Below are positions 54,735 to 64,000 of a stretch of DNA of 64,000 nucleotides, one piece after another (within the stretch, counting starts at the first letter, position 1; each line of letters starts with the position of its first letter). This stretch comes from Chloroflexi bacterium 44-23 (GTDB lineage Bacteria > Chloroflexota > Anaerolineae > Anaerolineales > Anaerolineaceae), in assembly GCA_001899005.1 (NCBI GenBank), contig MKUW01000015.1, positions 186,001-250,000 of the forward strand, written 5' to 3'. The position numbers were made by a program, and so were the translations under genes. Below the pieces are notes generated by a model. That model saw nothing but the letters and a program-made list of their open reading frames with translations. It had not been told where the DNA came from and made no database searches.

Positions 54735-55937
54735 TTATGGCATCATCAATGTTTCAGCAATAATTGGCAACGCCCAATCGATCGTCTTTTGGTCAATAAT
54801 TAACGGGGGTGCAAAACGAATGACATTCTCATGCGTTTCTTTTGCCAAAATTCCTTTTTCTTTCATTGCTTCGCAAAATCTGCGAGCGCCACGAGCTTCG
54901 GGTTTAAGTTCCACGCCAATGAAAAGCCCTTTCCCGCGGATCTCTTTGATATGTGAACTGGGAATTTCTTCGAGATGCTCTTTGAAATAGGTTCCCATTT
55001 TCTCGGAATTCTCTACTAACTTTTCATCACGAATTACCCTTAAAGCAGCACGAGCGACGGCTGCACCCAATGGGTTTCCCCCAAATGTTGACCCATGCTC
55101 CCCTGGAAGAAAAAGACTCATAATATCCCTATCAGCCAGAACGGCGGAAACTGGATAAAAACCTCCAGACAATGCTTTGCCGATAATTACGATATCCGGA
55201 CGGACATCTTCATGCTGGCTGGCGAATAACTTACCGGTCCTCCCTAAGCCTGTTTGAATTTCATCGGCAACAAAAAGAATATTGTTTTGATCGCAAATAT
55301 CTTTTACTTGTCTGAGATAGCCCTCAGGTGGTAAAACAACTCCTGCTTCCCCTTGGATGGGCTCTAACATTACGGCAGCAGTGTTAGGCGTCACAGCTGC
55401 TTGCAAAGAAGAAATATCACCGTATTTAACATTAATAAATCCGGGTGTAAAAGGTCCAAATTCGTTTTTATAAAAAGTGTCACTGGAGAAAGAGACAATA
55501 GAAATTGTGCGGCCATGAAAATTACCGTCAGCGACAATGATCTCACATTGATAATGGGGAATGTGCTTAACAGTGTACGCCCACTTACGCACCAGTTTCA
55601 AAGCTGTTTCGACCGCTTCGGCACCGCTATTCATTGGCAATGACATTTCGTATCCGGTCATATCAGATAATTCTTTATAAAATAAAGGCAGCTGTGCATT
55701 ACGGAAAGCCCGTGAAGTAATTGTAACTTTTTTGGCTTGCTCTATTAAGGCGGAAAGAATCGCTGGGTGAACGTGGCCCTGGTTGAGGGCTGAATAAGCA
55801 CTCAGGCAATCAAGATAGCGATTTCCTTCAATATCATAAACCCATACTCCTTCTCCGCGTTCAATGACGACATCCAGGGGATGATAATTATGAGCGCCAT
55901 ATTCATCTTCGATAGCAATATAATCAGTTGATTTCAT
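54735..55937 (-). CDS. rocD: Ornithine--oxo-acid transaminase
   Basis: NYHPLDVVIERGEGVWVYDIEGNRYLDCLSAYSALNQGH, MNSGAEAVETALKL, ADEIQTGLGRTGK. Confidence 0.94.
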   Translation of the reverse strand: MKSTDYIAIEDEYGAHNYHPLDVVIERGEGVWVYDIEGNRYLDCLSAYSALNQGHVHPAILSALIEQAKKVTITSRAFRNAQLPLFYKELSDMTGYEMSLPMNSGAEAVETALKLVRKWAYTVKHIPHYQCEIIVADGNFHGRTISIVSFSSDTFYKNEFGPFTPGFINVKYGDISSLQAAVTPNTAAVMLEPIQGEAGVVLPPEGYLRQVKDICDQNNILFVADEIQTGLGRTGKLFASQHEDVRPDIVIIGKALSGGFYPVSAVLADRDIMSLFLPGEHGSTFGGNPLGAAVARAALRVIRDEKLVENSEKMGTYFKEHLEEIPSSHIKEIRGKGLFIGVELKPEARGARRFCEAMKEKGILAKETHENVIRFAPPLIIDQKTIDWALPIIAETLMMP

Positions 55938-55942
55938 GGTAT

Positions 55943-56866
55943 TTACTCCTCAAAAAGTTTAACAATAATTGCCTTTTGTGCGTGTAGACGGTTATGGGCT
56001 TGTGGAAATAAACGAGAATGTTTTCCATCAGCAACTTCATCTGTAATTTCCTGACCACGATGCGCAGGCAAGCAATGTAAGACGATCACTTCGCTCTTAG
56101 CTCGCTCAACGAGCTTTTCGTTAACTTGATATGGGGGAAAAACCGCTTCTCGTTTTTTCGCTTCTTCTTCCTGACCCATCGATGTCCATGTATCAGTATA
56201 AATAACGTCAGCATTTTCAACGGCTTGTTGTGGATCGGGAAAATATGCTATTTTTGTACCAGTTTTTTCGGCTATTTGTTTTCCAATCTTCATGGCTATA
56301 GGTGAGATTTGATAGTCTTGTGGTCCGCTGTGAATGAAATCAGCACCTAATTTCGCACATATATGCATCAGGGAGACAGCAACATTGTTACCATCCCCGA
56401 TGTAAACAACTTTAAGAGCTCTCATGCTTCCAAATTCTTCGATAATAGTTAATGCATCCGCCATTGCCTGGCAGGGATGGTTATAATCACTGAGGCCATT
56501 AATTACAGGAATATCGGCCCACTGTGCAAGTTGGAGGATGTGATCATGTTCAAAAACACGTGCCATAATGATGTCAACAAATCCAGATAAGACCCGGGAT
56601 ACATCAGCAATCGATTCCCGTTTTCCTAATCCTATTTCTGCCGGAGAAAGATAGAGGGCATCACCTCCTAAATGTCGCATAGCCATATCAAAACTGACTC
56701 TGGTACGTAGACTCGGTTTTTGAAAGATCATTGCCATTGCTTTATTTTTTAAAATGGGGGCGTTACCGGACGACTTCCATTCTTTCTTCAAATGAATTGC
56801 CAAAGATAACATATCTTGCAATTCCTCGGACGAATAATCCGCAAGTGCAATAAAATCCTTTTTCAT
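55943..56866 (-). CDS. argF: Ornithine carbamoyltransferase
   Basis: FQKPSLRTRVSFDMAMRHLGGDALYL, HPCQAMADALTI, VLHCLPAHRGQEI. Confidence 0.95.
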   Translation of the reverse strand: MKKDFIALADYSSEELQDMLSLAIHLKKEWKSSGNAPILKNKAMAMIFQKPSLRTRVSFDMAMRHLGGDALYLSPAEIGLGKRESIADVSRVLSGFVDIIMARVFEHDHILQLAQWADIPVINGLSDYNHPCQAMADALTIIEEFGSMRALKVVYIGDGNNVAVSLMHICAKLGADFIHSGPQDYQISPIAMKIGKQIAEKTGTKIAYFPDPQQAVENADVIYTDTWTSMGQEEEAKKREAVFPPYQVNEKLVERAKSEVIVLHCLPAHRGQEITDEVADGKHSRLFPQAHNRLHAQKAIIVKLFEE

Positions 56867-57038
56867 AAAATCTCCTGAAATATTGGAATAAATTAATGAG
56901 TTATAGCGAGTATAACATAAGCGCCTTGTTGAATTAAGTAAATGTAGCGCTGTTTGTTACAGGTCAATACAACCGGCTTCTTACCTGGGATAAATCAAGT
57001 AAAATCACCTTATTGATTTGTAAGTGGAGAATAACTGA

Positions 57039-58034
57039 ATGCAAAAAAAGCTGGCGCGTTTTAGTTTATTTGTTCTTATCTATAATATTTTTGTAATCTT
57101 GTTTGGTGCATATGTACGGGCATCTCAATCGGGAGCTGGCTGTGGAGCACACTGGCCTTCTTGTCAGGGAGAGATTATCCCCATAAATCCGATTGTCGAA
57201 ACAGTGATTGAATTTACACATAGAATCACCAGCGGGCTTGCATTGATTTTTATAACACTTCTGGTTGTATTCGTCTTTCGTTGGGTTAAAGGAAAAAGCA
57301 AGATTAAAAATGCAGCCATTTTGGCATTGGTATTCACCGTTCTTGAAGCACTTATTGGGGCGGGTCTGGTACTATTTGAACTGGTTGGGGATAACGATTC
57401 GATAGCCCGGGCTGTGATTATTGCTTTGCACCTTATCAACACATTTATGTTATTGGCCAGTCTAATTTTGGTGTTTGAGTGGACCCGTTTCTCAGAGCCG
57501 GATAAATTTGTTTTTCCAAAAGGCACCGTCTTTTGGTCAATATTGTTAACTGTCAGTGTGTTTTTACTGGCAGCCAGTGGTGCTATCACGGCCCTGGGTG
57601 ATACGCTCTTTCCTTCTGCTAGTTTTTTGGAGGGCATGCGACAGGACGCAACCCCCGGTGTTCATTTTCTAATTCAATTGCGCGTTTATCACCCTCTGAT
57701 CGCAATATTAGTCGGGATTTCCATCTTCTTTTCATTGCGTTATTTGGCTAAAATTACGAGCAACCCAAAGTTGTATCAGTACAGTGTCTTTCTTCAAATT
57801 CTTTTTCTCATTCAAATTTTCTTGGGCGGTCTAAACGTCCTCTTGCTGGCCCCGATTTGGATGCAAATCATCCATCTTTTGTTTGCGGATTTGATCTGGC
57901 TGACGTACGTCCTGGTCTTGAACCAGGTGGCTGCTATTCCAGGGGATTCTTTTGCTTCTTCACCGCTCCGGAAATCATCCAATCAACCAGATTATATACG
58001 CGCCGGCCAAGTAGATTCGATGCCAAATAAATAA
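57039..58034 (+). CDS. COX15/CtaA-like heme A synthase family membrane protein
   Basis: YVRASQSGAGCGAHWPSCQGEIIP, EFTHRITSGLALI, LGGLNVLLLAPIWMQIIHLLFADLIWL. Confidence 0.9.
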   Translation: MQKKLARFSLFVLIYNIFVILFGAYVRASQSGAGCGAHWPSCQGEIIPINPIVETVIEFTHRITSGLALIFITLLVVFVFRWVKGKSKIKNAAILALVFTVLEALIGAGLVLFELVGDNDSIARAVIIALHLINTFMLLASLILVFEWTRFSEPDKFVFPKGTVFWSILLTVSVFLLAASGAITALGDTLFPSASFLEGMRQDATPGVHFLIQLRVYHPLIAILVGISIFFSLRYLAKITSNPKLYQYSVFLQILFLIQIFLGGLNVLLLAPIWMQIIHLLFADLIWLTYVLVLNQVAAIPGDSFASSPLRKSSNQPDYIRAGQVDSMPNK

Positions 58035-58752
58035 GCTTGCTTTCTATGCCTGGAATGATAATGTATTTATGGCGTTCAATTCCGTAAATAATCTCATGGG
58101 CTACTTTATCAGCACTCATCACCCCGGTTGTTGATGACAGTTCTTTCGTGATTTTTGGCTTAAAGCGGTTATCATAATCTAATTGAGGGGTTTTCGTATC
58201 CGGCGGGAAAACAATTGAAACAAAGATACCTGCCAATTTTAGTTCACTTCGTAAGGCATCTGTGAATCCGCGGACGGCGTATTTTGAAGCTCCATAGGCG
58301 GTGTAGCCGTATACCCCTAAAATAGCTGCCATGCTGGAAATATTTACAATGGTCGAATCTTTTTGTAGAAGTGGTAATAAAGCCTTTATTGCATTTACCG
58401 TCCCAAAATAGTTGATATCCATCATCCAGTGGAATAAATCCATCTCCATGAATTCAAATTCTCCTGGTTGGGTCACGCCTGCTGAATTGATCAATACATC
58501 AAGATGCAAATTACGGGAGGAGAAATACTGAAGGACATCAGCAAACTCTGAAAAATTGGAAACATCTGTAATAAAATAATTTTGATCTTGATCAAGCCCT
58601 AAACTTTCGCTTGATGCAATGAGTTTGTTTTCATCCCTGGCTAGAATCCAAACATGCGCACCTGACGTTTTGAACCGCTGGGCTAGCGCGAACCCAATTC
58701 CACTTGAACCACCGGTTATCAGGACATTCATTCCTGCAAAAGAATTTTTCAT
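57934..58752 (-). CDS. SDR family oxidoreductase (KDSR-like)
   Basis: VLITGGSSGIGFALA, NSAG, YGASKYAVRGFTDALR. Start set at MKNSFAGM. Confidence 0.92.
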   Translation of the reverse strand: MKNSFAGMNVLITGGSSGIGFALAQRFKTSGAHVWILARDENKLIASSESLGLDQDQNYFITDVSNFSEFADVLQYFSSRNLHLDVLINSAGVTQPGEFEFMEMDLFHWMMDINYFGTVNAIKALLPLLQKDSTIVNISSMAAILGVYGYTAYGASKYAVRGFTDALRSELKLAGIFVSIVFPPDTKTPQLDYDNRFKPKITKELSSTTGVMSADKVAHEIIYGIERHKYIIIPGIESKLIYLASNLLGRRVYNLVDWMISGAVKKQKNPLE

Positions 58753-58765
58753 ATATTCTCCTATT

Positions 58766-58993
58766 TTAATGATTGCAATTGCCACAATTCCCTGAGGTGC
58801 ATGACCTGCAGCCTCCGGCGGAGCTTGAATGACTGCTGCTGGAAGCAGTGTGCATATTTACCCGCGATAGTGCTCTTCTTGTGTCGGTCGAACCGCATTT
58901 TATACAAGCAATTTTAAAATCTGCCTGAGAGAAAGGACGCATTTTATCAAATTTATTATTACATTCTTCACAGATATACTCATAGACCGGCAT
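58766..58993 (-). CDS. FmdB family zinc-ribbon protein
   Basis: MPVYEYICEECNNKFDKM...ACIKCGSTDTRRALS; Cys-rich C-terminus CRSCTSGNCGNCNH. Confidence 0.9.
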   Translation of the reverse strand: MPVYEYICEECNNKFDKMRPFSQADFKIACIKCGSTDTRRALSRVNMHTASSSSHSSSAGGCRSCTSGNCGNCNH

Positions 58994-59015
58994 GATCTAA
59001 GATCCTTTTGCTTGA

Positions 59016-59669
59016 TCAATCAATGTCCAATAGATTATAAACCGCAATCCCAAAGGCAACAGCGACATTTAAGGAGCCTTTTATGCCGGTCATTGGAATA
59101 TGCAGGTGTAATTCACTTAAGGTCAGAACTTCGGGATCAATTCCGACGATTTCATTTCCGACGATTAACACTGTGTCTTGATCTTCAGGTTTTATCTTTA
59201 TACCCTGCAAATTATGCGAAATATCGGTCTTCTCGAGGGCCCAGATCCGTTTTCCGTTTTGTTTAAGTCTTTTCACTAGCTGGATACAATTATTGTGAAC
59301 TTCATAGGGCATTGAATCTTGTGCACCAAGCGCAGTTTTATGCACTTTTAAATTGGTTGGAGGTGGAGTAATGCCGCAAAGATGAATCTTGGCAATACCT
59401 GCACCATCAGCAGTCCGGAAAATAGCACCAACATTAAAAGTTGACCTGACATTATCGAGCACAACTTCTAATGAGCCAGAAGGTGTCTGTTCAAGATTTT
59501 TTGAATGAATATCATGATTTAATGTAATTTCTTTGGCGATCTTTGTGATCGTTTTGCATTTCGGACAATTTACGCCAATGCCTGAATCTTGTGGAGCGGG
59601 AAAGCGTAAATCGCAATTTGGATTAGGACAATGCCTGATGTAATAGGTTTCTGCTACTATTTTTTTCAT
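59016..59669 (-). CDS. TrmH family RNA methyltransferase with N-terminal zinc ribbon
   Basis: RHCPNPNCDLRF...VNCPKCKTI; then VVLDNVRSTFNVGAIFRTADGAG, VGNEIVGID, IPMTGIKGSLNVAVAFGI. Confidence 0.9.
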   Translation of the reverse strand: MKKIVAETYYIRHCPNPNCDLRFPAPQDSGIGVNCPKCKTITKIAKEITLNHDIHSKNLEQTPSGSLEVVLDNVRSTFNVGAIFRTADGAGIAKIHLCGITPPPTNLKVHKTALGAQDSMPYEVHNNCIQLVKRLKQNGKRIWALEKTDISHNLQGIKIKPEDQDTVLIVGNEIVGIDPEVLTLSELHLHIPMTGIKGSLNVAVAFGIAVYNLLDID

Positions 59670-59672
59670 ATG

Positions 59673-60320
59673 TTATGCAGCGATGTTTGAGTCCAGAATT
59701 GTTTTTTCACGAGTAATACGGGTTTTGTTTAGTGGGATATCTAATTCATCCAGCATTTCCTCTGGTCTGCCGGTAGCTCCCGGTCGTGCGCTGAGAATCA
59801 TCTTTAAAATAATGGCATCACCTTCCCTGGAAAGCACAAGCATTTCAATCAAGCGACGCAAATCGTATTTCTTTCCACGCCGTTCGCGCTCAATGGAAAG
59901 CGAATTTAAGATGTTTCGACATCGTGCTTGCAGCAAATCGAATGATTGCGGCTCAAGAAATTCAATTCGATATTGACTTGCAATTGTTTGCACTTGCAGT
60001 GAAGGTTGCTTTATAAGTACAGCTTCAATATTCAGAATTTCGAATCCAGGTGGTGTTTTTGGCTTTAAAAGATCGCAAATCTCGTTCGTTTGCAGATTTT
60101 CTGTCAGCTCGAAGTCAAGAATTTCATTTTCACTTAAAAATCCCAGTGGTAAAGGATTAGCAAGCTGGATTTTTGGTTGGGGATGGAATCCCTGGCTATA
60201 GGCAATGGGTAACTTCGCCCGTCGAAAAGTTCTCTCCCAGGATTTGTGGACGTCCAAATTGCTAGTGTAACGCATTAATTCATTTTTCATATACGTCAAT
60301 CGAAACAGGTATCTCATCAA
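59673..60320 (-). CDS. TIGR03936-type radical SAM-associated protein (DUF2344)
   Basis: YLFRLTYMKNELMRYTSNLDVHKSWERTFRRAKLPIAYSQGFHPQPKIQLANPLPLGF. Confidence 0.92.
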   Translation of the reverse strand: MMRYLFRLTYMKNELMRYTSNLDVHKSWERTFRRAKLPIAYSQGFHPQPKIQLANPLPLGFLSENEILDFELTENLQTNEICDLLKPKTPPGFEILNIEAVLIKQPSLQVQTIASQYRIEFLEPQSFDLLQARCRNILNSLSIERERRGKKYDLRRLIEMLVLSREGDAIILKMILSARPGATGRPEEMLDELDIPLNKTRITREKTILDSNIAA

Positions 60321-62206
60321 GCCCTCGCCCGAATTTTCACCTCAGGGCATTTCCAGGAGCTACCTGGATTTTCCTGGCGAACATCTTTAAATGTTTGGAT
60401 AATTCCGCAGGCATAACATTGTTCTCGGCAATCATTGGTGAATTTTTGCTCCAAACTGTTTTGATATTCACCAAAAAGATACCTTTTATTAACGCCGGGA
60501 TTGATGTGTTCCCAAGGGAAAATTTCATCGTTAAAGCGGGTTCTCTGTGTATAAAAATCTGGTATTAATCCAGCGGATTCAAAGGCAGCCATCCATAGAT
60601 CGTAGTTTTGATGATCCTGCCAGGCATCGAATTTTGCCCCCTCCTGCCAGGCATGTTCAATTACAGCGGAAAGACGGCGATCACCTCGTGATAGCCACGC
60701 TTCCAGCATGGTTTCGCGAGGATCTGTCCAGTTGAGCTTGAGCCCTGGCCCACGAAGTTCCTTTCGCAAGAGATCTTGTTTCTCGCGAATTGTTTGTTGA
60801 TCATCACAAGCGACCCATTGAAATGGAGTGTGGGGTTTGGGAACAAATGTTGAAACGCCAGCGTTTACTTTTGCTCTTTTCCCAATTGCTTTGTGACCTT
60901 CTGCTAAAACTTTCTTGCAGAGTTGGGCGATCGCCGCGACATCTTCAAAGGTTTCACTGGGGTGCCCGATCATGAAATAGAGTTTGATAGTGAGCCAGCC
61001 ACGTTTGTAGATTTCACGGGCTGTTGAGAGCAGTTGTTCTTCAGATATGTGTTTATTGATGATCTTTCGCATCCGGTCTGTCGCCGCTTCCGGAGCCAGG
61101 GTAAAGCCTCCCTGGCGTGATTCTTTTAATTTCTCCATCAAATCAATGGAAAACGTCTCGATACGGAGCGAAGGCAATGAAATAGTCAAATTTTTTCCGG
61201 CAAAGTGGCTGCCAATGCGGTCGACCAGCTCGACTATATTCGTGTAGTCACTGGATGAAAGAGAAAGAAGCGCAATTTCTTCAAAACCAGTGTTATCCAG
61301 AGCTTCTTCAATGCCCGCAATGATTTCCTCGACACTTCTTTCACGAACTGGCCTGTTAATCATGCCGGCATGGCAAAATCGACAGCCACGGGTGCATCCA
61401 CGCATAATTTCAATTGCGACCCGATTATGGACTACATCAATCGATGGAACAATAAATTTCTTGGGGATATAAGCCAGATTCCCGAGTATTCGTTTGGTTA
61501 CCTGGCGGGGTACCTGGGAGTTTGCATATTCCATTCCCATAATCGTTCCATCATCCTGATAGATTGGGGAGTATAGAGAGGGTACATAAACCCCACTGAT
61601 TTTTGAAAGACACTCTAACAAGTCATCCTTACCAGTTTGAGATTTGCGCCACTGTTGAAATTCAGCAATCACATCCAGAATGATTTCTTCCCCTTCACCT
61701 AATAAAAAGGCATCAAAGAATTTTGCTATTGGTTCCGGGTTGTAGGTCGCATGCCCGCCGGCCACTATCAATGGATAATCTAGCCCGCGTTCTTTAGCGT
61801 GTAATGGGATTTGTGCAAGATTAAGAATGTTGAGAACATTTGTGTAGAGAGTTTCATACGGTAAAGTGAAACCGAGTATATCGAAATCGATCAGTGCTTT
61901 CTTGGATTCAAGAGAAAAAAGAGGAATATTATTGCCACGTAACTGTTCTTCCATATCTGCCCAGGGCGAATATGCACGTTCAGCAAGAATGTCCCTTTGG
62001 GCGTTAATTCGCTCATAAAGAATTTGAATTCCGAGATTTGAAAGACCTAAATCATAAATATCCGGGAAAATCAATGCAATTTTCGTTTGAATTTCGTCCC
62101 AATTTTTTTTGATTGAATTATATTCACCGCCGACATAGCGCCCGGGTTTTTCGACTAACGGCAAGATTTGCTCAAGCCGCCTCTCAAGTTCGCTGCTTAA
62201 TTCCAA
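60317..62206 (-). CDS. TIGR03960-type B12-binding radical SAM protein
   Basis: MRGCTRGCRFCHAGMINRPVRERS, LALIFPDIYDLGLSNLGIQILYERIN, STFVPKPHTPFQW. Confidence 0.95.
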   Translation of the reverse strand: MELSSELERRLEQILPLVEKPGRYVGGEYNSIKKNWDEIQTKIALIFPDIYDLGLSNLGIQILYERINAQRDILAERAYSPWADMEEQLRGNNIPLFSLESKKALIDFDILGFTLPYETLYTNVLNILNLAQIPLHAKERGLDYPLIVAGGHATYNPEPIAKFFDAFLLGEGEEIILDVIAEFQQWRKSQTGKDDLLECLSKISGVYVPSLYSPIYQDDGTIMGMEYANSQVPRQVTKRILGNLAYIPKKFIVPSIDVVHNRVAIEIMRGCTRGCRFCHAGMINRPVRERSVEEIIAGIEEALDNTGFEEIALLSLSSSDYTNIVELVDRIGSHFAGKNLTISLPSLRIETFSIDLMEKLKESRQGGFTLAPEAATDRMRKIINKHISEEQLLSTAREIYKRGWLTIKLYFMIGHPSETFEDVAAIAQLCKKVLAEGHKAIGKRAKVNAGVSTFVPKPHTPFQWVACDDQQTIREKQDLLRKELRGPGLKLNWTDPRETMLEAWLSRGDRRLSAVIEHAWQEGAKFDAWQDHQNYDLWMAAFESAGLIPDFYTQRTRFNDEIFPWEHINPGVNKRYLFGEYQNSLEQKFTNDCREQCYACGIIQTFKDVRQENPGSSWKCPEVKIRARA

Positions 62207-62365
62207 ATTTTCTCCTTAAACCATTAAATGACTAACGTTGAACAAATCCTTCTTTGCAGCCCAATTTTACTTTATTTTGATTTTTTTGATTGCACTGGTC
62301 AGGAAGGGATTGAATGAAAATTTATTATTTTCCGGAAATTATTCAGAAAGGCACGGCATAGCTAG

Positions 62366-63157
62366 TTAATAAACACCTTTTACAGCTCCGCCATCTACGC
62401 TCAACATTACCCCGGTCAGATAGGATGCTGCCGGTGATGCCAGAAATACTGCTGCTCGTGCAAATTCCGCGGGTTTTGCAATTCTACCCAGTGCTATGGC
62501 TTTTTCCTGTTTTTCGCGCTCAGCCTCTGGGGTTGTATTATTTAATTTGGCATTATTTTCAAAAAGGGCGGTTATTCGTTCTGTGTTGGTCGAGCCCGGC
62601 AATATGGAATTGACCCTAATATTTTCTTTACCCAATTCCAATGCCAAAGTTTTGGTTAAACCAACAGTGGCTGAGCGAATAGAATTTGATAAAATAAGAT
62701 TTTCAATGGGCTGCTTGACTGAATATGAAGTAATCGTGAGTATAGAAGGGCATTCGGATTTGCGTAAAAGCGGTAAAGCCGCTCGTATCAGGCGCATATG
62801 GCACAGAAAGGATAGTTCTATCGCATCCTGCCATTGCTGGTCAGTTAAGGTCTCAATTGTGCCTGGTGGAGGCCCTCCGGAATTGGTAATTAGCAAATCC
62901 AGTTTCCCGAATTTGGATTCGATAAACGCAGTCGATTCGCCAGCGAAATTTTGGGCAGTAACATCACCTGCAAATAAATCCGCCATTTGATGTGTGCTAT
63001 TCAATAGTTTTTCTTTAGCGGATTGCAGATTTTGCAGTGATCTTGAGTTTATGATTGTTTTTGCCTGTTCAAGCAATAGTACCTCGGCGCATGCATAACC
63101 CAAGCCACGGCTTGAACCAGTAACAAATGCAATTTTATCGGTTAATCCAAGATCCAT
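62366..63157 (-). CDS. SDR family oxidoreductase
   Basis: IAFVTGSSRGLGYACAEVLL, NSGGPPPG, YLTGVMLSVDGGAVKGVY. Confidence 0.93.
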   Translation of the reverse strand: MDLGLTDKIAFVTGSSRGLGYACAEVLLLEQAKTIINSRSLQNLQSAKEKLLNSTHQMADLFAGDVTAQNFAGESTAFIESKFGKLDLLITNSGGPPPGTIETLTDQQWQDAIELSFLCHMRLIRAALPLLRKSECPSILTITSYSVKQPIENLILSNSIRSATVGLTKTLALELGKENIRVNSILPGSTNTERITALFENNAKLNNTTPEAEREKQEKAIALGRIAKPAEFARAAVFLASPAASYLTGVMLSVDGGAVKGVY

Positions 63158-63165
63158 ATTTCCTC

Positions 63166-63450
63166 CTAAAGTATTTCCAATACTTCTTCCTCAAGCTCGA
63201 GTTGAGGATATTCTATGCTAATAAATTTTCTGATTTCTTCCAGTTGCTGTTGGCCGAGTTTATTGTTTTGGGAAAGCCAAACCAGGCTTACCAACGATGA
63301 TTTCCAGACGTCTTGAAAATCAGCTTCTACAATCGAAATATTAAATTTTTGTCCAGTGCGCTTAACCATTGATTTTAACACACCCCTTTTTTCTTTTAAA
63401 GAGTTGGCATTTTGGAGGTGTAATTTTAATTGTAGATAAAAAATATTCAT
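63166..63450 (-). CDS. DUF503 family protein
   Basis: LKLHLQNANSLKEKRGVLKSMVKRTGQKFNISIVEAD...SLVWLSQN. Confidence 0.9.
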   Translation of the reverse strand: MNIFYLQLKLHLQNANSLKEKRGVLKSMVKRTGQKFNISIVEADFQDVWKSSLVSLVWLSQNNKLGQQQLEEIRKFISIEYPQLELEEEVLEIL

Positions 63451-63586
63451 AATGTAAAACTTTCAATCTTAATTAATAATTACCGGATATTTTTTTGAAT
63501 CAAAATTTAAGCTTTTATAACTTCGTCTTGCAGAAATTATATCCATTCGGTACAATCTTTGATTAACTTAAAACCAAGGAATAAAA

Positions 63587-64000
63587 ATGGATGTTGAACT
63601 TCGCTACCAACAAGAATTAGATTACTTGTACAGCTTCATAGATCATAGCATGACCAGAAACTTGAGAAATGCACCTGAAAATTTTAATTTAGAACGCATA
63701 GCTCAATTTTTGGCTCTTTTAGGTAATCCACAATCTTCTTATAAGGTAGTTCATGTGGCCGGGACAAAGGGGAAAGGTTCTACCGCGGCATTAATTGCCA
63801 ATGCGCTTTTTGAAGGCGGATACAATGTCGGGTTCTATACATCTCCGCATCTTAGTGACTATTGTGAGCGTATTCAGATTAATCACATAATACTTTCGCA
63901 CACCGATTTTATAAAGCTTATAGAATCGATGAAACCTTATATTTCAAAGGTTGCAGGGATAACTACATTTGAGTTGACCACCGCCCTGGCTTTTCTTTAT
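63587..64000 (+). CDS. folC: Folylpolyglutamate synthase/dihydrofolate synthase, N-terminal part (truncated by window end; not in ORF track)
   Basis: MDVELRYQQELDYLYSFIDHS...NLERIAQFLALLGNPQSSYKVVHVAGTKGKGSTAALIANAL...GFYTSPHLSDYCERIQIN. Confidence 0.93.
   Translation, partial: MDVELRYQQELDYLYSFIDHSMTRNLRNAPENFNLERIAQFLALLGNPQSSYKVVHVAGTKGKGSTAALIANALFEGGYNVGFYTSPHLSDYCERIQINHIILSHTDFIKLIESMKPYISKVAGITTFELTTALAFLY

Overview
The window looks like a chromosomal segment of an Anaerolineae-like Chloroflexota bacterium (lineage inferred from gene content, not computed). Most of it is housekeeping: ligA, an RlmI-like methyltransferase, ssrA (tmRNA), an ABC/lipocalin operon, a sortase and its substrate, yebC-ruvC-trmH-ruvA, atpA-G-D-C, mreB, rex, glmS, nuoB-CD-I, mrp, korAB, pyk, rocD-argF, ctaA, the TIGR03960/TIGR03936-type radical SAM pair, folC, and three tRNAs. 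I saw no transposase, prophage or CRISPR array. The strongest candidate for an undescribed system is a tight minus-strand operon at 2671-8042. It encodes a 2-TM zinc-ribbon protein, a DUF2207-like membrane protein whose C-terminus is ...GGGGSSCACACACAGCACACAGGGR, a PqqD-like/radical SAM/SPASM protein, a paralogous pseudo-radical-SAM protein that has lost every Fe-S cysteine, and an overlapping SAM methyltransferase. This looks like a RiPP-style post-translational modification cassette acting on a membrane-anchored Cys-Ala tail. Other notable items are a probable glmS ribozyme with two extra internal hairpins upstream of glmS, a three-copy dispersed intergenic hairpin family with co-varying stems, a structured leader/attenuator before a response regulator, a SufR-like regulator with a perfect palindrome divergent from the nuo genes, and a ~45-aa insertion in AtpA. 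All calls were made by eye from the sequence and supplied ORFs; no searches were run.
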